DNA from: Galerina marginata
Lineage: Eukaryota > Basidiomycota > Agaricomycetes > Agaricales > Galerinaceae
Assembly (NCBI GenBank): GCA_023014335.1
Contig: JAECYW010000034.1
Location: 248,001-312,000, forward strand
DNA: 64,000 bases
Direction: 5' to 3'
The position numbers were made by a program, and so were the translations under genes. Positions 45,690 to 57,999 of the stretch are shown here, piece by piece. The notes under the pieces are model-generated. The model was not told the DNA's origin. It did not search any database and saw only the letters and a program-made list of their open reading frames with translations. Position 1 is the stretch's first letter, and every line of letters starts with the position of its first letter.

Positions 45690-47250
45690 CGTGTTAGTCG
45701 AGAGCGGTGCTGATACAGATGAAATTTGTGTTCCTAGAAAACCTCCAGCGCGACGAATGTGGCTCAACTGCCAGCAGTAAATTCTCCACATGAATTCCGG
45801 CCAAAGCAAAGTCCCGTTCTAGTCTTCTGGCTCCATGTCCCCTTTTCCTACAGTCTTCTTTCTGCCCAAGACAAGTCGGCCTGCTCATCGCGTGATGGAT
45901 CGAACGGGATCTGAGCGATGGGGTGCGAGCAGCAGCCTTCGAGAAGCAAAGGCGTATGAAGCTCGAAGTCTCGGCGCCGAGCACGCGCTGGCCCAAGAAC
46001 CTGAGGCAACGTCGATAGTGATGACGTGGTGCGGACGTGGTGCAGACAGTCAATGCATAACTGACCGTTAAAACGCGAAAGTTGAGGGAAGAGAGGGTGG
46101 GTACTACCAAGGCCGCTGATAGCAAGGTAGATCACGCTGAAGGATGGAGGGCAGGAAAGTGGTTTTAACGACGTGAAATCACCTCTTCCAAAACCAGGCA
46201 CCGCCGCGGGCCGGCAGTTGCGGTAAGCCCAGGAACTATCTCCTCCTCCCCCCCTCCTTCTCTATCGCGAAAACGGAAGGAGACTAGGCTCATATTCACA
46301 CCATTACTTCGTACATCTACCGACAGCACTGCAAGGTTCCGTCGATCTCCACTGACAACGCTTTAATCTTTGAGGGGCCGTGAACCATGTGCCCAAACGA
46401 ACAGCGAACTGGTTGGAGGAAGTTCAAGCGGAAGGCATCGACGGAGGTGTGAGCAACGACGGAGGGAATGAAGAGAAGCTCGTCGTCGTGCAGCAGCGGG
46501 AGGGATGAGGCTTATGTGCTTGGCAAAGGGAACTTGGGTGGGAAGGATCGATGCGATGGATGAGGTCGTGTTACGGGTAAGCTGGAGCATTCGCGCCTCT
46601 TGAATGGCCAATGCTTGCAGGTAGGAGTGCCAGCGTGCCGCACCGGGAAGAGAGGAGGCAAGCTTCCCGTGTTGATGGAGAGAAAGGACATCAGCAAGAA
46701 GGTTCGTAGGCGCATATAGTCGTCCTATCCTGGTCAAGTTCGAACTCGGTTGCCGGCTAAAGCTGGACGAAGGAGGCAGAAGAATGCTAAAAAGCTATTG
46801 CAGTCGCAGATAGAAGTCGTTGGAAATCATCGCTGTCGTGATTTGAGCCAACGGTTTGAACTGAAGCTTGACACGTGTATAACGTGAACCTCTGCCAACG
46901 ATGTTGAAGTTCGTCTTGATGGCAAATCGCCAGCACAACGACTCGAGCACGAGCAGCGCCATAAAACCTCAGCCCGACTTCTCCACATGAGTTCCGCACC
47001 ATGGTTGCTTGACCTCCTCTCCTCCTTCGTCCATCCCTGGTTCGACTTCCTAGCCCTATCCACTTCCCCCTCCGTACATCATATCTGAGACTCAAGCTCC
47101 TCTACACCCCCTTCGCAGACTTTGGCTGATTCCTCGACACCGATACTGCCGCAGGCGCCCTGGATCACGTTTGATAAAGATTCCGAACTCAGGCCGGCGC
47201 CGCGAATTGTGGAAGACCATCCATCGGCGTTGGCTGATTGATTGATTGGT
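45690..47250 (+). repeat. Dispersed repeat, copy B
   Basis: A direct copy of C and an inverted copy of A. Shared landmarks are cctgaggcaac near 46000, the aaaacg-gaaagtt-agggaagagagg tract near 46070, and cctatccac-tcccc followed by cttcgcag and tcctcgacacc near 47060-47145. Reading frames are not conserved among the copies. Confidence 0.65.
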
Positions 47251-47399
47251 ACGACGATAAATTGATAGAGACAAGGAGGGTACAGCTGCCATGCTGATGC
47301 GGCGACATCCGAAGCTTGATGAGAATTGGATGTTGGATAGGTGGGGGTCAAGGAAAGACACGTCGACTGGGAGGGATTATCGGCAGGGCCAAACAAACG

Positions 47400-48770
47400 A
47401 AGTCGGGGTATGAGCGCCGTGGAATTGGGAACCAATTAGACAGCCCTTGTTTCTAAGCGTCTGATGAGCCGCATCAGAAGAGCAAGTTAAACGTTGAATG
47501 TGCGAAAGGCCCAAGCACCTGAGGCAACATCGATGGTGATGACGTGGGTCGGATGTGGTGCGGACAGTCAGATGCAAAATCGGCCGTTAAAACGGGAAAG
47601 TTAAGGGAAGAGAGGGCGGGTACGTCGACTTCAATGTGCGAGTCAGCAAGGCCGACGATAGCGAGATGGATCACGCTGATGGATGGAGGGCAGGAAATCG
47701 GTTTCGACGACGTGAAACCCACTCTGCAAAACCAGGCACCGCCGCGGGCCGCCGGTTCCGGTAAGCCCAGGAACTATCTCCTCCTCCTCCCCTCCTTCTC
47801 TATCTCGCTGGCAGGAGTAGACTGTAGGCTCATATTTATGCCATCACTCCGCACGTCTATCGAGAGCCCTGCTAGGTTCGGTTGGCCTCCTCCGACAGCG
47901 CTTTAATCTTCGAAGGGCTGTGAATTCCGTACCCAAACATACATCGAACTGCGTTACAGGAAGTTCGAGCAGAAGGCGTTGATGGATGTGTGAGCAGTGG
48001 TGGAGGGCGTGAAAAGAAGCTCATCGTCGTGCAGCAGCGGGAGGGATGAGGCTTTTGTAGCTGGCAAAGCGAACTTGGGTGGAGAGGAAGGAGAGGGATG
48101 GACGGGATGGAAAGCGTCGTGATACGAGCAAGCTGGAGCCATTATTGCCCTACAAATAGCCAACGTTCGTAGTCAATGGAGTTTTCGTGCCGCACCAGGA
48201 ATAATCGGAAAAGGTTTCCCATGTTGACGGGGTGAAACGACATTGGTGCGGGAAACTTTGAGGGCGCATATAGTCGCCCTATTTTGGTCGAGTTTGAACT
48301 CAGTCGCGGGTTGAAGCTGGAGGTTTTCGATCAGAAGATGAAAAGGTATGTGTAGTCGTGCTCACAGTGACAATTTCGAATACCCGTACTGATGACGTCG
48401 AAGTCAGAGTTCAACGTTCAGCTCCCCGTGTCGAATCGAGTTCGAGCAGCACCGGCGATAGCTGCACATGAACGCCATTGAGCTTCCTAGCCGTATCCAC
48501 CTCCCCCTCCCCCACATCCACCTGGGTGGAAACGGCAGCAGCAGCTACAAGCTATCCACAATGACGACGTCCAACCCATCCACCATATCCGAGCCACGAA
48601 CCTCGCTTCCTTCGCAGTCGTCAGCAGATTTCTCGACACCAACACCGCAGCCGGTACCCTAGCTGGCGGGAAGCCTTCATCGGGTGTAGACGATCGTTTG
48701 GTTGGTGGATGCTCTGCGGATGAAAGACAGAATGCCGCTGGCAAGTCGACGTGGTCAGGCCTGAAGCTCG
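47400..48770 (+). repeat. Dispersed repeat, copy C
   Basis: It has the same landmarks as copy B, at about 47517, 47590 and 48495-48640. B and C are in tandem, about 1.5 kb apart. C is the copy that is colinear with A in the inverted duplication. Confidence 0.65.
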
Positions 48771-49399
48771 ACGAGGATGGGATATGTGGAATTCGAAAAA
48801 GTTTACGCTGGTTGGGAGGAATTATGGGAAGGGTTGGAGTTGGAGGGGTTACGGCGTCGACGGTATGATGGTAGTGCCAGAATGTCGAATGATCAGCGTC
48901 CTAAAATAGAATGTCTGCTCCAGATGGTGAAAGGTCGAGAGCCCGAGGTACGACGCGCAGAACAGAAGGTAACAAAGGAAACTTCTTCCGAAACCTCGTC
49001 CGTGTGAGCGTAGGCAAGGTTCGAGGTTGGATCAAAGAACATTAGGGGGCCTAAAGTGTACGGAAAGCGCAGATGGACAGTCCTACTGGCAACTGTATGC
49101 AGGAGTTGATGGGGTCTGAAGAATTAGGTTCGCTTTCCTCGTCAATTTCGATCTCAACATGGGACGACATGAAGCGTAATTTGAGCTCGAAAAGTGTCCG
49201 AACTGCACAGTAAGACTTCAGCAACAAAATTTCTTTCACAACCTCCAAAGAATACCCATACCGCGAGCCCAGAATTGGCTTTTGAATCACCTTGAAATCA
49301 ATACCGCGACAGCATGCCTGCTGGCCTAGAATCGGAAGGTACGGGGGCTGGGTGAAAAAAGTCCAGGATGAGTTAGGGTAAAAGATCAGAATAACAAAG
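48771..49399. other. Unique stretch between repeat C and the ankyrin-gene flank
   Basis: No gene is recognised. It occupies the place of 2010-2740 in the left arm but does not visibly align with it. Confidence 0.35.
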
Positions 49400-52300
49400 A
49401 GCTGACCATCGTTATCTGGTTATTGTTCTGAGGAGAAGAAAAGTGCCCCCGTATGATAAGACGCAGCTGTGAGTTGGCAACCAGTCATTCGGAGCGGAAG
49501 TAGAGAGGGTTTCGATTGTCGCTATTTGGTTTGAAGGCCATAGCCATCCGGCTCCGTTCCTGGTCGTTGATACCATCGTCGAAGCCCGTCTTTTTGCCTT
49601 TCAAAGTCAACTCCAACAATAACGAACACGACGAGCACGACCCAACGCTTTCTTCAATGCTTGGAGTCTATAGAGAGCTTGGTTTTCTCTAAATCAATCT
49701 CTTAATTACCCATTTTTCTGATTACAGGCGTACGCCTCGGCTGTCAAGTTGAAGATTCGCCACTGTCCAGATCGCTTGGCCATGCACCCACCTCAAGATC
49801 CTAGGCCTTATGTAACTTGGGTCTTCTCTCAGCTGGCCTTCTAGATCTCTAGATTTCAGTAGGCTCGTCCTTGTGCGCCTCGTTTCCAAGTACGCACTGT
49901 GCTACTATGACAGTACTCCATCCTCCATCCTCCTCGGGTCCCTCTATCGCTCGCGTGATGCTGCTCACTGATGCAGCCCTTTAATGTTATCATTTCCGCT
50001 TCTTGACGGTGACACTGGCACCAGCTGGCGGTGTTGACATTGGCATCGGCGTTTGGAAAGTGGGTCATATCTGACCGCCGGCATGATATTGTCTCCCGGC
50101 TTCTTGCTCGAGGATTTTGAATTCGCTTACACAACCTCAGGACCTAAGTCGATCTTTGGCTTTGTTGAACGGTAAGTAGTTGGAGCCTACTTTATCAACA
50201 TCATTTGAAATCCATACTGACCTTACCACTTCACATATACACGACGATTCAAACAAACGAATCAACTCCCCGAACCAGCTAATCTAATAAATGTTTATCG
50301 TCGTCTGTCCTTCCTAAGGTCCATTCGCGACATTTCAAGGAGGAAATAATAGACGCCAGATAAATCTCTGTTTCCAGGTCCGTCTCCTTGTGCGATAAAC
50401 TACACTCGCGCTTATCTCATTCACGTAGCCCAGTAGTATCCGATAGCCAATGTCATGCCTACGGTTTCAATTACCCAGCGTCAATCCCGCGGAGGGCGTT
50501 CTTTATCAAATGGTGCTTAAGTATCAGAACTTCTATTCTTCCCAAGTTCCGCGGTTATGCAATAATCAATTTAAATATTTCATTCATGGTTGTCGTCATT
50601 AACAAAGGTAAGGAAGTTGGAAGGCGGTGAAAAATACGTAAAGAAAACGATTCAGAATAACAAATGGCCGAAATTCCATGACAGAGATCTAATACACTGA
50701 TCTGTGATAGGCTGGACCGCAATCTAAGCACCTCAAACTGTTCCAATGACAGATGAGGATTCTTGGGACCTGTAACATGGGAATAGAGTGAGTACCATGA
50801 ACAACGAAGTAATTGGGTAGCCCGGGAGCAAATTGACATACCGTTTTGCCTCCATAAGCAGCTTCATAACAGTAGGATTTGATACACCGTCCATGTCCAC
50901 TGCATTCACATCCGCTCCGTTCTCAAGCAGCATCTTCATAACCGCCTTGTGACCTCTATACGACGCTGCTTGAAGTGCGGACCAATATTCTCCTTCTGGT
51001 GCATTCACGTCCGCCCCCTTCTCGAGCAGCACCTTCACGATTGTCTCGTGACCTCCGTACGACGCTTCCTGTAGTGCAGACCAATATCTCCCTCCCTGTG
51101 CATTCACATCCGCCCCCTTCTCAAGCAGCACCTTCACGATCGCCTCGTAACCTTGGGATGACGCTGTCAGGAGTGCGGACCCATAATCTCCTCCCCGTGC
51201 ATTCATGTCCGCCCCGTTCTCTAGCAGCAGCTTCACAACCGCCTCGTGACCTCTAGATGACGCTGCTTGGAGTGCAGACCCATATTCTCCACCCTGTGCA
51301 TTCACGTCCGCCCCGTTCTCTAGCAGCAGCTTCACAACCGCCTCGTCACCTCTAGATGACGCTTCCCGGAGTGCGGACCCGTAAAATCCTCCCTGTTCAT
51401 TCACGTTCGCCCCGTTCTCTAGCAGCACCTTCACAACCGCCTCGTGACCATGTGATGACGCTTGCCAGAGTGCGGACCCATATTTTCCTCTCTGATCATT
51501 CACGTCCGCCCCATTCTCTAGCAGCACCTTCACGATTGCCTCGTAACCTCTGTACGACGCTGCCTGGAGTGCAGACCCATATTTTTCTCCCTTTGCATTC
51601 ACGTCCGCCCCCTTCTCGAGCAGTACCTTCACAATTGCCACGTAACCTTTAGACGATGCTATTTGAAGTGCAGACACATATTCTCCTCCCTGTGCATCCA
51701 CGTCTGCCCCGTTCTCCAGCAGCAGCTTCACAACCGCCTCGTCACCTCTAGATGACGCTTCCCGGAGTGCGGACCCGTAAAATCCTCCCTGTTCATTCAC
51801 GTTCGCCCCGTTCTCTAGCAGCACCTTCACAAACGCCTCGTGACCACGTGATGACGCTTGCCAGAGTGCTGACCCATATTTTCCTCTCTGATAATTCACG
51901 TCCGCCCCGTTCTCTAGCAGCACCTTCACGATTGCGTCGTGACCTTTAAACAACGCTGCTTGGAGTGCGGACCCATATCTTCCTCCCTGTGCGTTCACGT
52001 CCGCGCCGTTCTCCAGCAGCACCTTCACGATTGCCTTGTGATCTTCAGATGACGCTGCTTGGAGTGCAGACCCATATTCTCCTCCCTGTGCATTCACGTC
52101 CACCCCCTTCTCTAGCAGCACATTCACAACCGCCTCGTGACCTTGAGATGCTGCTCTCTGGAGTGCAGACCCATATTCTCCTCCCTGTGCATTCACATCC
52201 GCCCCGTTCTCTAGCAGCACTTTCACGATTGCGTCGTGACCTTCAGACGACGCTGCCTGGAGTGAGGACCCGTAAATTCCTCCCAGTGCATTCACGTCCG

Positions 52301-52400
52301 CGCCGTTCTCGAGAAGCATATTCACAATGGCCTCATGACCCTCAGATGATGCTGCCTGGAGTGCGGACTGGTATTCTCCTCCCTGTGCATTCACATCGGC
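49400..52400. repeat. Right arm of the inverted segmental duplication
   Basis: The reverse complement of this block matches 1-2010. It includes 3' flank sequence at about 49420-49640 and 49860-50600, the terminal intron and part of the ankyrin array. Because ankyrin units are alike, the outer limit inside the array is uncertain. Confidence 0.7.
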
Positions 52401-55400
52401 CCCATTCTCCAGCAGCACCTTCACAACCTCCTTGTGACCTTTATACGACGCTGCCTGGAGTGCGGACCCTTCGTATCCTCCCTGTGCATTCACCTCCGCC
52501 CCCTTGTCAAGCAGTTCTTTCACAATTGCCTCATGGCCTTTAAATGACGCTGCCTGGAGTAGGGACCCATAACGTCCTTCCTGCGCATTCACATCCGCCC
52601 CCTGCTCAAGTAAGGCATATGACAATTGCTCCATTCCAGCCAGCACTGCATAATAAACAGGGGAACAAGCTTCGGCCTTGTCCATCGTGAGGTTCTCCAT
52701 GTGTTGCCAAGTTTCACCATCAATATTCCATATTCGGATCCAATTCGTGAAGGAAGCAGTCTCGGTCATGAAAAGTCGCAATACTGACTTCAGGAGTCCG
52801 GAGTCCATCTCCCCAGATTTTGCGTGGTCAATCCAATACTTGGCTGCATACCGCGCAAGTGGGGTGTTGTTAAGCATATCCTCTGTCAGGGGCTCAAATG
52901 AGTCAAGCTGTAGAAGGTAGCCGACAGAGATCTCCAAAATTTTCGAATGAGCGGCTTTCTCGCTGATGCGGAAATTGTTCTCAACACGCTCGGAGAGAAG
53001 GTACTCCTTAACAGAGAAATGAGAGAGCTTCACGGTACCTGTCTTCACTGTTAACAAAGGCCAAATTTCTGGATTAAGCTGACAGTACTTGCCATCTGAT
53101 TCGGTAACAAAACTTGAACACCGTACCAGCATGTCCCGTGGGTTTGAATATCGTTTTGTTGCATCGAACACTGGACCGTTTTTTGAATTGAAGTCAATTG
53201 TGATTGCCTCTGCGATTTCAGCAACCTTCATTGGACGCTTGGAAAAGGACAGCCACTCCAGGAAGGTCATTGTGTCAGCACGATAATCCTCGTCAATCGC
53301 CTTCAGCATGCGTTCATAAATTTCATCTAAACCCTTCGGCAGGTTCTTCATTTTCTTCCTTATTTCGTATTCGCTTAGACACTTTTCCAGCTCGGCAAGT
53401 TGTAATGAGACCCAACGAAATCTTGGTAGAATATCAGCGGCAATTACACAGTGGACTGCTTGAAACACCGACGTACGACCCGTCCGCGTGCTCTCTCAAG
53501 CTAGACTTTATTTCCTCTTGAAAATTGACATCGTACTTTTTGAGTATCGATTCCATTTGACTCTCGAGATACTTGATAATGTCTTTGTTTGCGGTCGCCT
53601 CTCCAACATCAATACCATGTGGATCGAACATCCCGAAAACCTCCTCGATATCCCGCTCCGGCCGACTGGTGACCATGATGTGAAAGTTTCCGGCTGCCCA
53701 ATTTGTGTTCGAGACAAGATTATTAAGCCAAACGAGTGTCTCTTCGCGGTCGGTACATTCGTCAAGAGCATCAATAACAATATAAGTGCTCGAAAAGCCA
53801 ACGAGAATATTGCGTAAAACATCCTGAAGTTGATTAACCGATGGCTGCTGATGGTCTCCACAGCTTTTATACAGATCCGCTAATTCAGAGGGTATACCGC
53901 CTCGCTGGTGGGAGAACTGTGAAATGAGGGAGCGAATAAGGTTCTCGTGAAGTTGTAGAGCTTTCTGAGAGTCCCTTCCATCGAAGAAGAAATACGCGCT
54001 TCCGAATGGCGCATTTTTCTGGGAGAATTCAATAACCGAAGAACTGAGAAGACGGCTCGTTGGCCTCGCTAGTGAAGCATTTACAAGGAAGAGACTCACC
54101 ACAGAATGCTTTTACCGCTTCCCGCTATGGAACAGTTTGTCACACAAATTCGAATAGCTTGCTGAGAAACTTACCCTTCCCCTTAACCCAAAGGAACCCG
54201 GGTTTTTCTATCCAGTCGAGGAATCGCTTTCCGTCAAGAAACCAAGTGCAAGTGTCGCGCTGGCGTTTCTTGGCCGCTTCATTGTAATTCCTGGAGCTGT
54301 CTGGAGGGGATAGCCAGCTCGATATTTTCTCGGCTGAGGAATCTGAATCAGTAACTTTTAATTATTAGAGATACCTGGAACCTAAAAGTACCTAATTTAT
54401 TGTCCTTAATCACCTCCAAAGTCTGTCCTATGCCCACCGCGCATACATTAGAGAATGGACTTGCCAAAAACGTATAAATATACCTATTTGTTGCACGCCA
54501 AAGACCATGTTCTTCACTTCGGTGTTTGTGTCAAAATGAACTCTGCCATAAAAGTCGTCCTTAATAGCAGCACATCGTTTCTGGCACTCCGAAATACGTG
54601 ATTTCAGATTGCCAGATACTTGGAGCTTTACAGTACGCTCTACAAGCGAATGGCCATCAGATTTGACACGAATTAGGGGGAGTGGAATTTAATTACTCGC
54701 GAATACCAGTTTTGTATATTCATGTATGAGCGACGCGACCTCTAGGGATTGACGACTGATAGCTTCAATGACATCGGTCGTATCTGGGATCGTGGTCAGA
54801 TTAGGAATCGCTTTCGCGGTACCAAGCATTTCGCGCAAGGTGCTGGCTAGTTCCCGGATGGACTCATCCTGGAGATCCGTGTCCTGTACGGCCTGCTCGA
54901 ATAGTAATATTCGACTCAGTTCCGTCAATAATTTACTTAACAATTCACCTTGTAAAGACTGGAAACAATCGTCCACGATGCGTTGAGTATCGGGTGTGCC
55001 TGATCACAGCGTTCAGCTGCGTTAGAGTGACGGTTGTCAGATATAGAGGTGAAAGTCGTACCCGGGAGACCTGGTCCATAACACTCTTCGTTAAGTTCAA
55101 GACTTGTCCGAGCGTCGAAGCGGTGCTCGTCACAGCGCCATTTCTCAGGAGCAGAGAAATATCGGCGTCAACCCTTTCCATGAATTGTTCGATATAGTCG
55201 TTCGATTCGGGAATGGGAAACAAGGCTATTTTCAACTTGATAGGAATAGCGATGGCGATCCCCTTCTCATCCGTCAGATCAAGAGCGTTGCCTATGTAAT
55301 TCGTCTTCAACCTGATCGCATGCAGATAGCAAGCATTGTACTAACTATTTTCGAGCAGGCCTACGACTTTTGCTTGATACAGTCCTACAAGATCCTTCCA

Positions 55401-55762
55401 ATCGACGGCGGTCCCGAATCCACGGTACACCATAATCCTCATCATTGACGACGGCGTAAACCAGCTGATTCCAGGACTTTGATATCAAGCCAGAGGTCAT
55501 TCACGATAGCAAGACCCACATTTGATCGTTTGTATTCCATTCCCAACTGAGAGCCGACGAGGCAGGCTTGTTCGAAGATGCTATAACCTTCTTGTCGTCC
55601 ACGTAGCACCGTACAGAGTACTGCGACCGCTTTCCCCGTTTCCCTATGTCGCCTTCAACTTCGACATCTGGAAAACAATCAGTAAAGTAATTGGCACCAT
55701 ATTACTATGATGTACTTACTTCTTAAGAGCGCGCTGAGGAGCAACTGTTTGTTGGTCGCCAT
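50733..55762 (-). CDS. C2-like / NACHT / ankyrin-repeat receptor-like protein (complete)
   Basis: Thirteen exons splice to 1451 residues: 55762-55720, 55667-55520, 55464-55346, 55291-55062, 54999-54949, 54895-54697, 54639-54484, 54427-54392, 54342-54175, 54124-54100, 54043-53480, 53421-50842, 50769-50733. Residues 1-115 are short beta-type segments in a layout that recalls C2 domains of fungal NLRs (tentative). Residues 130-370 are helical with the conserved stretches AHPILNASWTIVSSLY and WLSPPDSSRNYNEAAKKR. NACHT: Walker A GKAGSGKS at 382-389, Walker B YIVIDALDE at about 479-487, TSRPERDI, then ADGFRWVSLQL and HFSVKEYL. About 17 ankyrin units run from 831 to 1437. The P-loop is coded by a 25-nt exon. 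The last intron (50841-50770, 72 nt) is stop-free. By family, an intracellular sensor that switches on nucleotide exchange. Confidence 0.9.
51301..51936 (-). repeat. Higher-order duplication inside the ankyrin array
   Basis: Segments at 51301-51540 and 51697-51936 are almost identical and 396 bp apart, exactly four 99-bp ankyrin units. Within them a 75-base run starting at 51362 and 51758 is unchanged. Four-unit blocks were therefore copied recently by unequal exchange or slippage. Confidence 0.85.
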
Positions 55763-56639
55763 ATTGAGAGAATGGAGAGCTGTGGGAGTAGGAAAGAAGA
55801 ATAAGAAGGACGAACATGAGTTCGGCGTGCTATGCTTGGTACAGCCTCAGATGGCAATGAAAAACATCATGATGGTGTCAAGTCAGCGCGGTTGTGACCA
55901 ATCTATTTTTACGGTCCATGCAATCGTTATTCTGGATGGAAAAAATGAGGGATATCAAAGAAATATCGCCAAGTCTAGAGACCGTGTATTCCTAAATTCA
56001 CAGGACGCGGAGAAGCTGACGAGGTGGATATCGAGACTGACTTTTGGGGGCCAGCTGGCAAATTGTATCGTTCTTTGGTCACAACTCCGATGTGCCGGCT
56101 CGGCTTAGCCTACCACTTAGGCTTGATATTTCCCGGCTTCGTCTCGGCGTCAAAAAGAATCATGTGACTTCAGCTCCGTGTTTGCAAGAAGCCTTTGCGA
56201 AAATGTCTCTTGACTCTCTTCCAACTCCCAACGGAAGTTTATGCGTTTTTACTTCAGATTATACCCAGACACGTCAGAAAATGAGATCTAACAATATTAG
56301 GCTGGATACAACTTGCAAGGCACGTAGTATCTCCTTCGTCGTCCTTGTCGTCACCGACTAATCCCTTCTTCGTGCAGGCCTCATTGAACTTTCAGTGAAC
56401 CGCTCATTTGTACGAGTAGCTTGAGAATGAGCTGGTCAGAGAACTTACGAGCTGGGCATGTTTGATTTAAAGTACGTTCTCTTTGTCCTGCTTTGATCGT
56501 CACCGCTCATTGACAGGACCCCCGCAGTCGACCGACTGTCTATACTTCCAACGCGCTTCAACATCAGCTTCGATTTAAACTTATACGACTTCTAAGTACT
56601 CACTTTCGAGCCCGAATCTTTGCAGGGAGGTTGACGTCC
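55763..56639. other. Intergenic stretch, promoter side of the receptor gene
   Basis: It holds the receptor promoter. Plus-strand frames at 55707-56361 have no domain. Confidence 0.4.
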
Positions 56640-57990
56640 AGCCTATTGTAAGCCATTATGTTGTTTGGAAATGAGTGGGTTGATTTTGCTGAAACGTACG
56701 TCCTGTTTTTTTTGGGATCATTCCTTCGGGAATATATATAACTAATACAATTTACTCATCCTTCAGTTCTTTTTACTCCTATGCATCACCAGCGTCAAGC
56801 ACATCCCGAAAATCATACTCATCGACCTCCTCCTCGTTGTCCAGGGCTGCCAGGAATGCTCAAGCTTCGAGGCTAGGAAATACGAGATGCTTGAGATCTC
56901 ACCTAAGACACCGGCGAATATCCGCGAGAATGGGATGCACCTACGGTGGGTGGAAAGAAAGCTCAAGTCTCGCGTCTAGCCTGGCTGTGATTCAGGAGCT
57001 CCTGCTGGGCATGACACCGCCAACGTACGACTCCACACCCATTCTTCTCTCCCTGCAACACCAATACCCAAGCACCTTCTTAAGACGGTCGACGTCCTTC
57101 ACTTCTGCTCGTCGAACTACAGCTAGGAGGCCTTCGGCGCTGAGAAGAAGTGGGTTTGTCTGATGTTCCCCGGGACCAGGCTTCCTTTCGTTGCTGGATG
57201 GGAGGAAGAAGATAGAGATGGACGTTAAGAAGGAGATGAAAGGTGCTAAATAAGACGCCCCCTTACTCGCTGACATCCCAGTACCCGAACGGATAGGAGA
57301 ACATGACGTGATCGTGGAATCGGCGAGGACTGGAACGGACCAACGGTCGATTTCGGTGAAAGGCACGGGTCGTCTTTTTTTTCTTCTTATCAAATCATAA
57401 CTTTGGAGGAGCCAACTGAAACATTTCCTTCTATAGCCTACCATGCACAATGAACCTCAAACCCGCCTTAGGGATGCCGTTAGGCATTGAAATCGTATGT
57501 TTTTTTGGTTTTCATTCTTCTTATTCAAAACGTCAAAACTGACTACCTCTATTCTCCGGCTCCCAGCGTGGCGTCGAGGTCAAGCACAGCCCCCCAAACC
57601 CGCACATTGACCGCGACGGCATCGTCGTTGGTTTTAGTTGTTCAGGAGTGGCAAGCGCGCGATTCACCCTGACCCCCCCACCACCACTCGCCATCGGGCA
57701 CTGCCAATTGTTCGGTATCAACTTCGGTGAGTCATGTGTTTTTTTTTGCTTTCTATTATTTTCTATCCAAACCTTCGAACTGAGTACCTACATTCTAGTC
57801 CTGACCTCAACGCAGTATTAACATCAAGCACGCCTCAAAGCCCTTCGTTGACAGCTTTGTCGATGGCGCTGATACTTCAGAAGAAGCACCGGGCATGCGA
57901 TTCGGTGTCATTTTTTAAATTTCTTCCTCAATTTTTTGCAGTGCGTCTGTTTGAACGAGTCAACACCAAGTGTAACAGCTCATCTACAGA
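56640..57990 (+). repeat. Second array of exon/intron-like modules
   Basis: Intron-like parts start at about 56696, 57366, 57496 and 57730, each with a gta/gca/gtg-type start, a t-rich run, caaaac or tcgaactga, and a pyrimidine-AG (or AG-like) end. They resemble the D2 modules. A similar module is at 60484-60534 after tttttgctggaag, and another start is at about 60757. Exon-like parts share a motif close to a-cgt-aagcacatcc (56790, 57575, 57825 and 60553). Confidence 0.5.
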
Positions 57991-57999
57991 TGATTTTTT

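Noticed and set aside
50975..52543. Long plus-strand frames opposite the ankyrin array, with repeated proline and arginine rich peptides
   Set aside because: They mirror the codon pattern of the 99-bp repeat on the coding strand; the minus strand has domains, introns and a complete gene.
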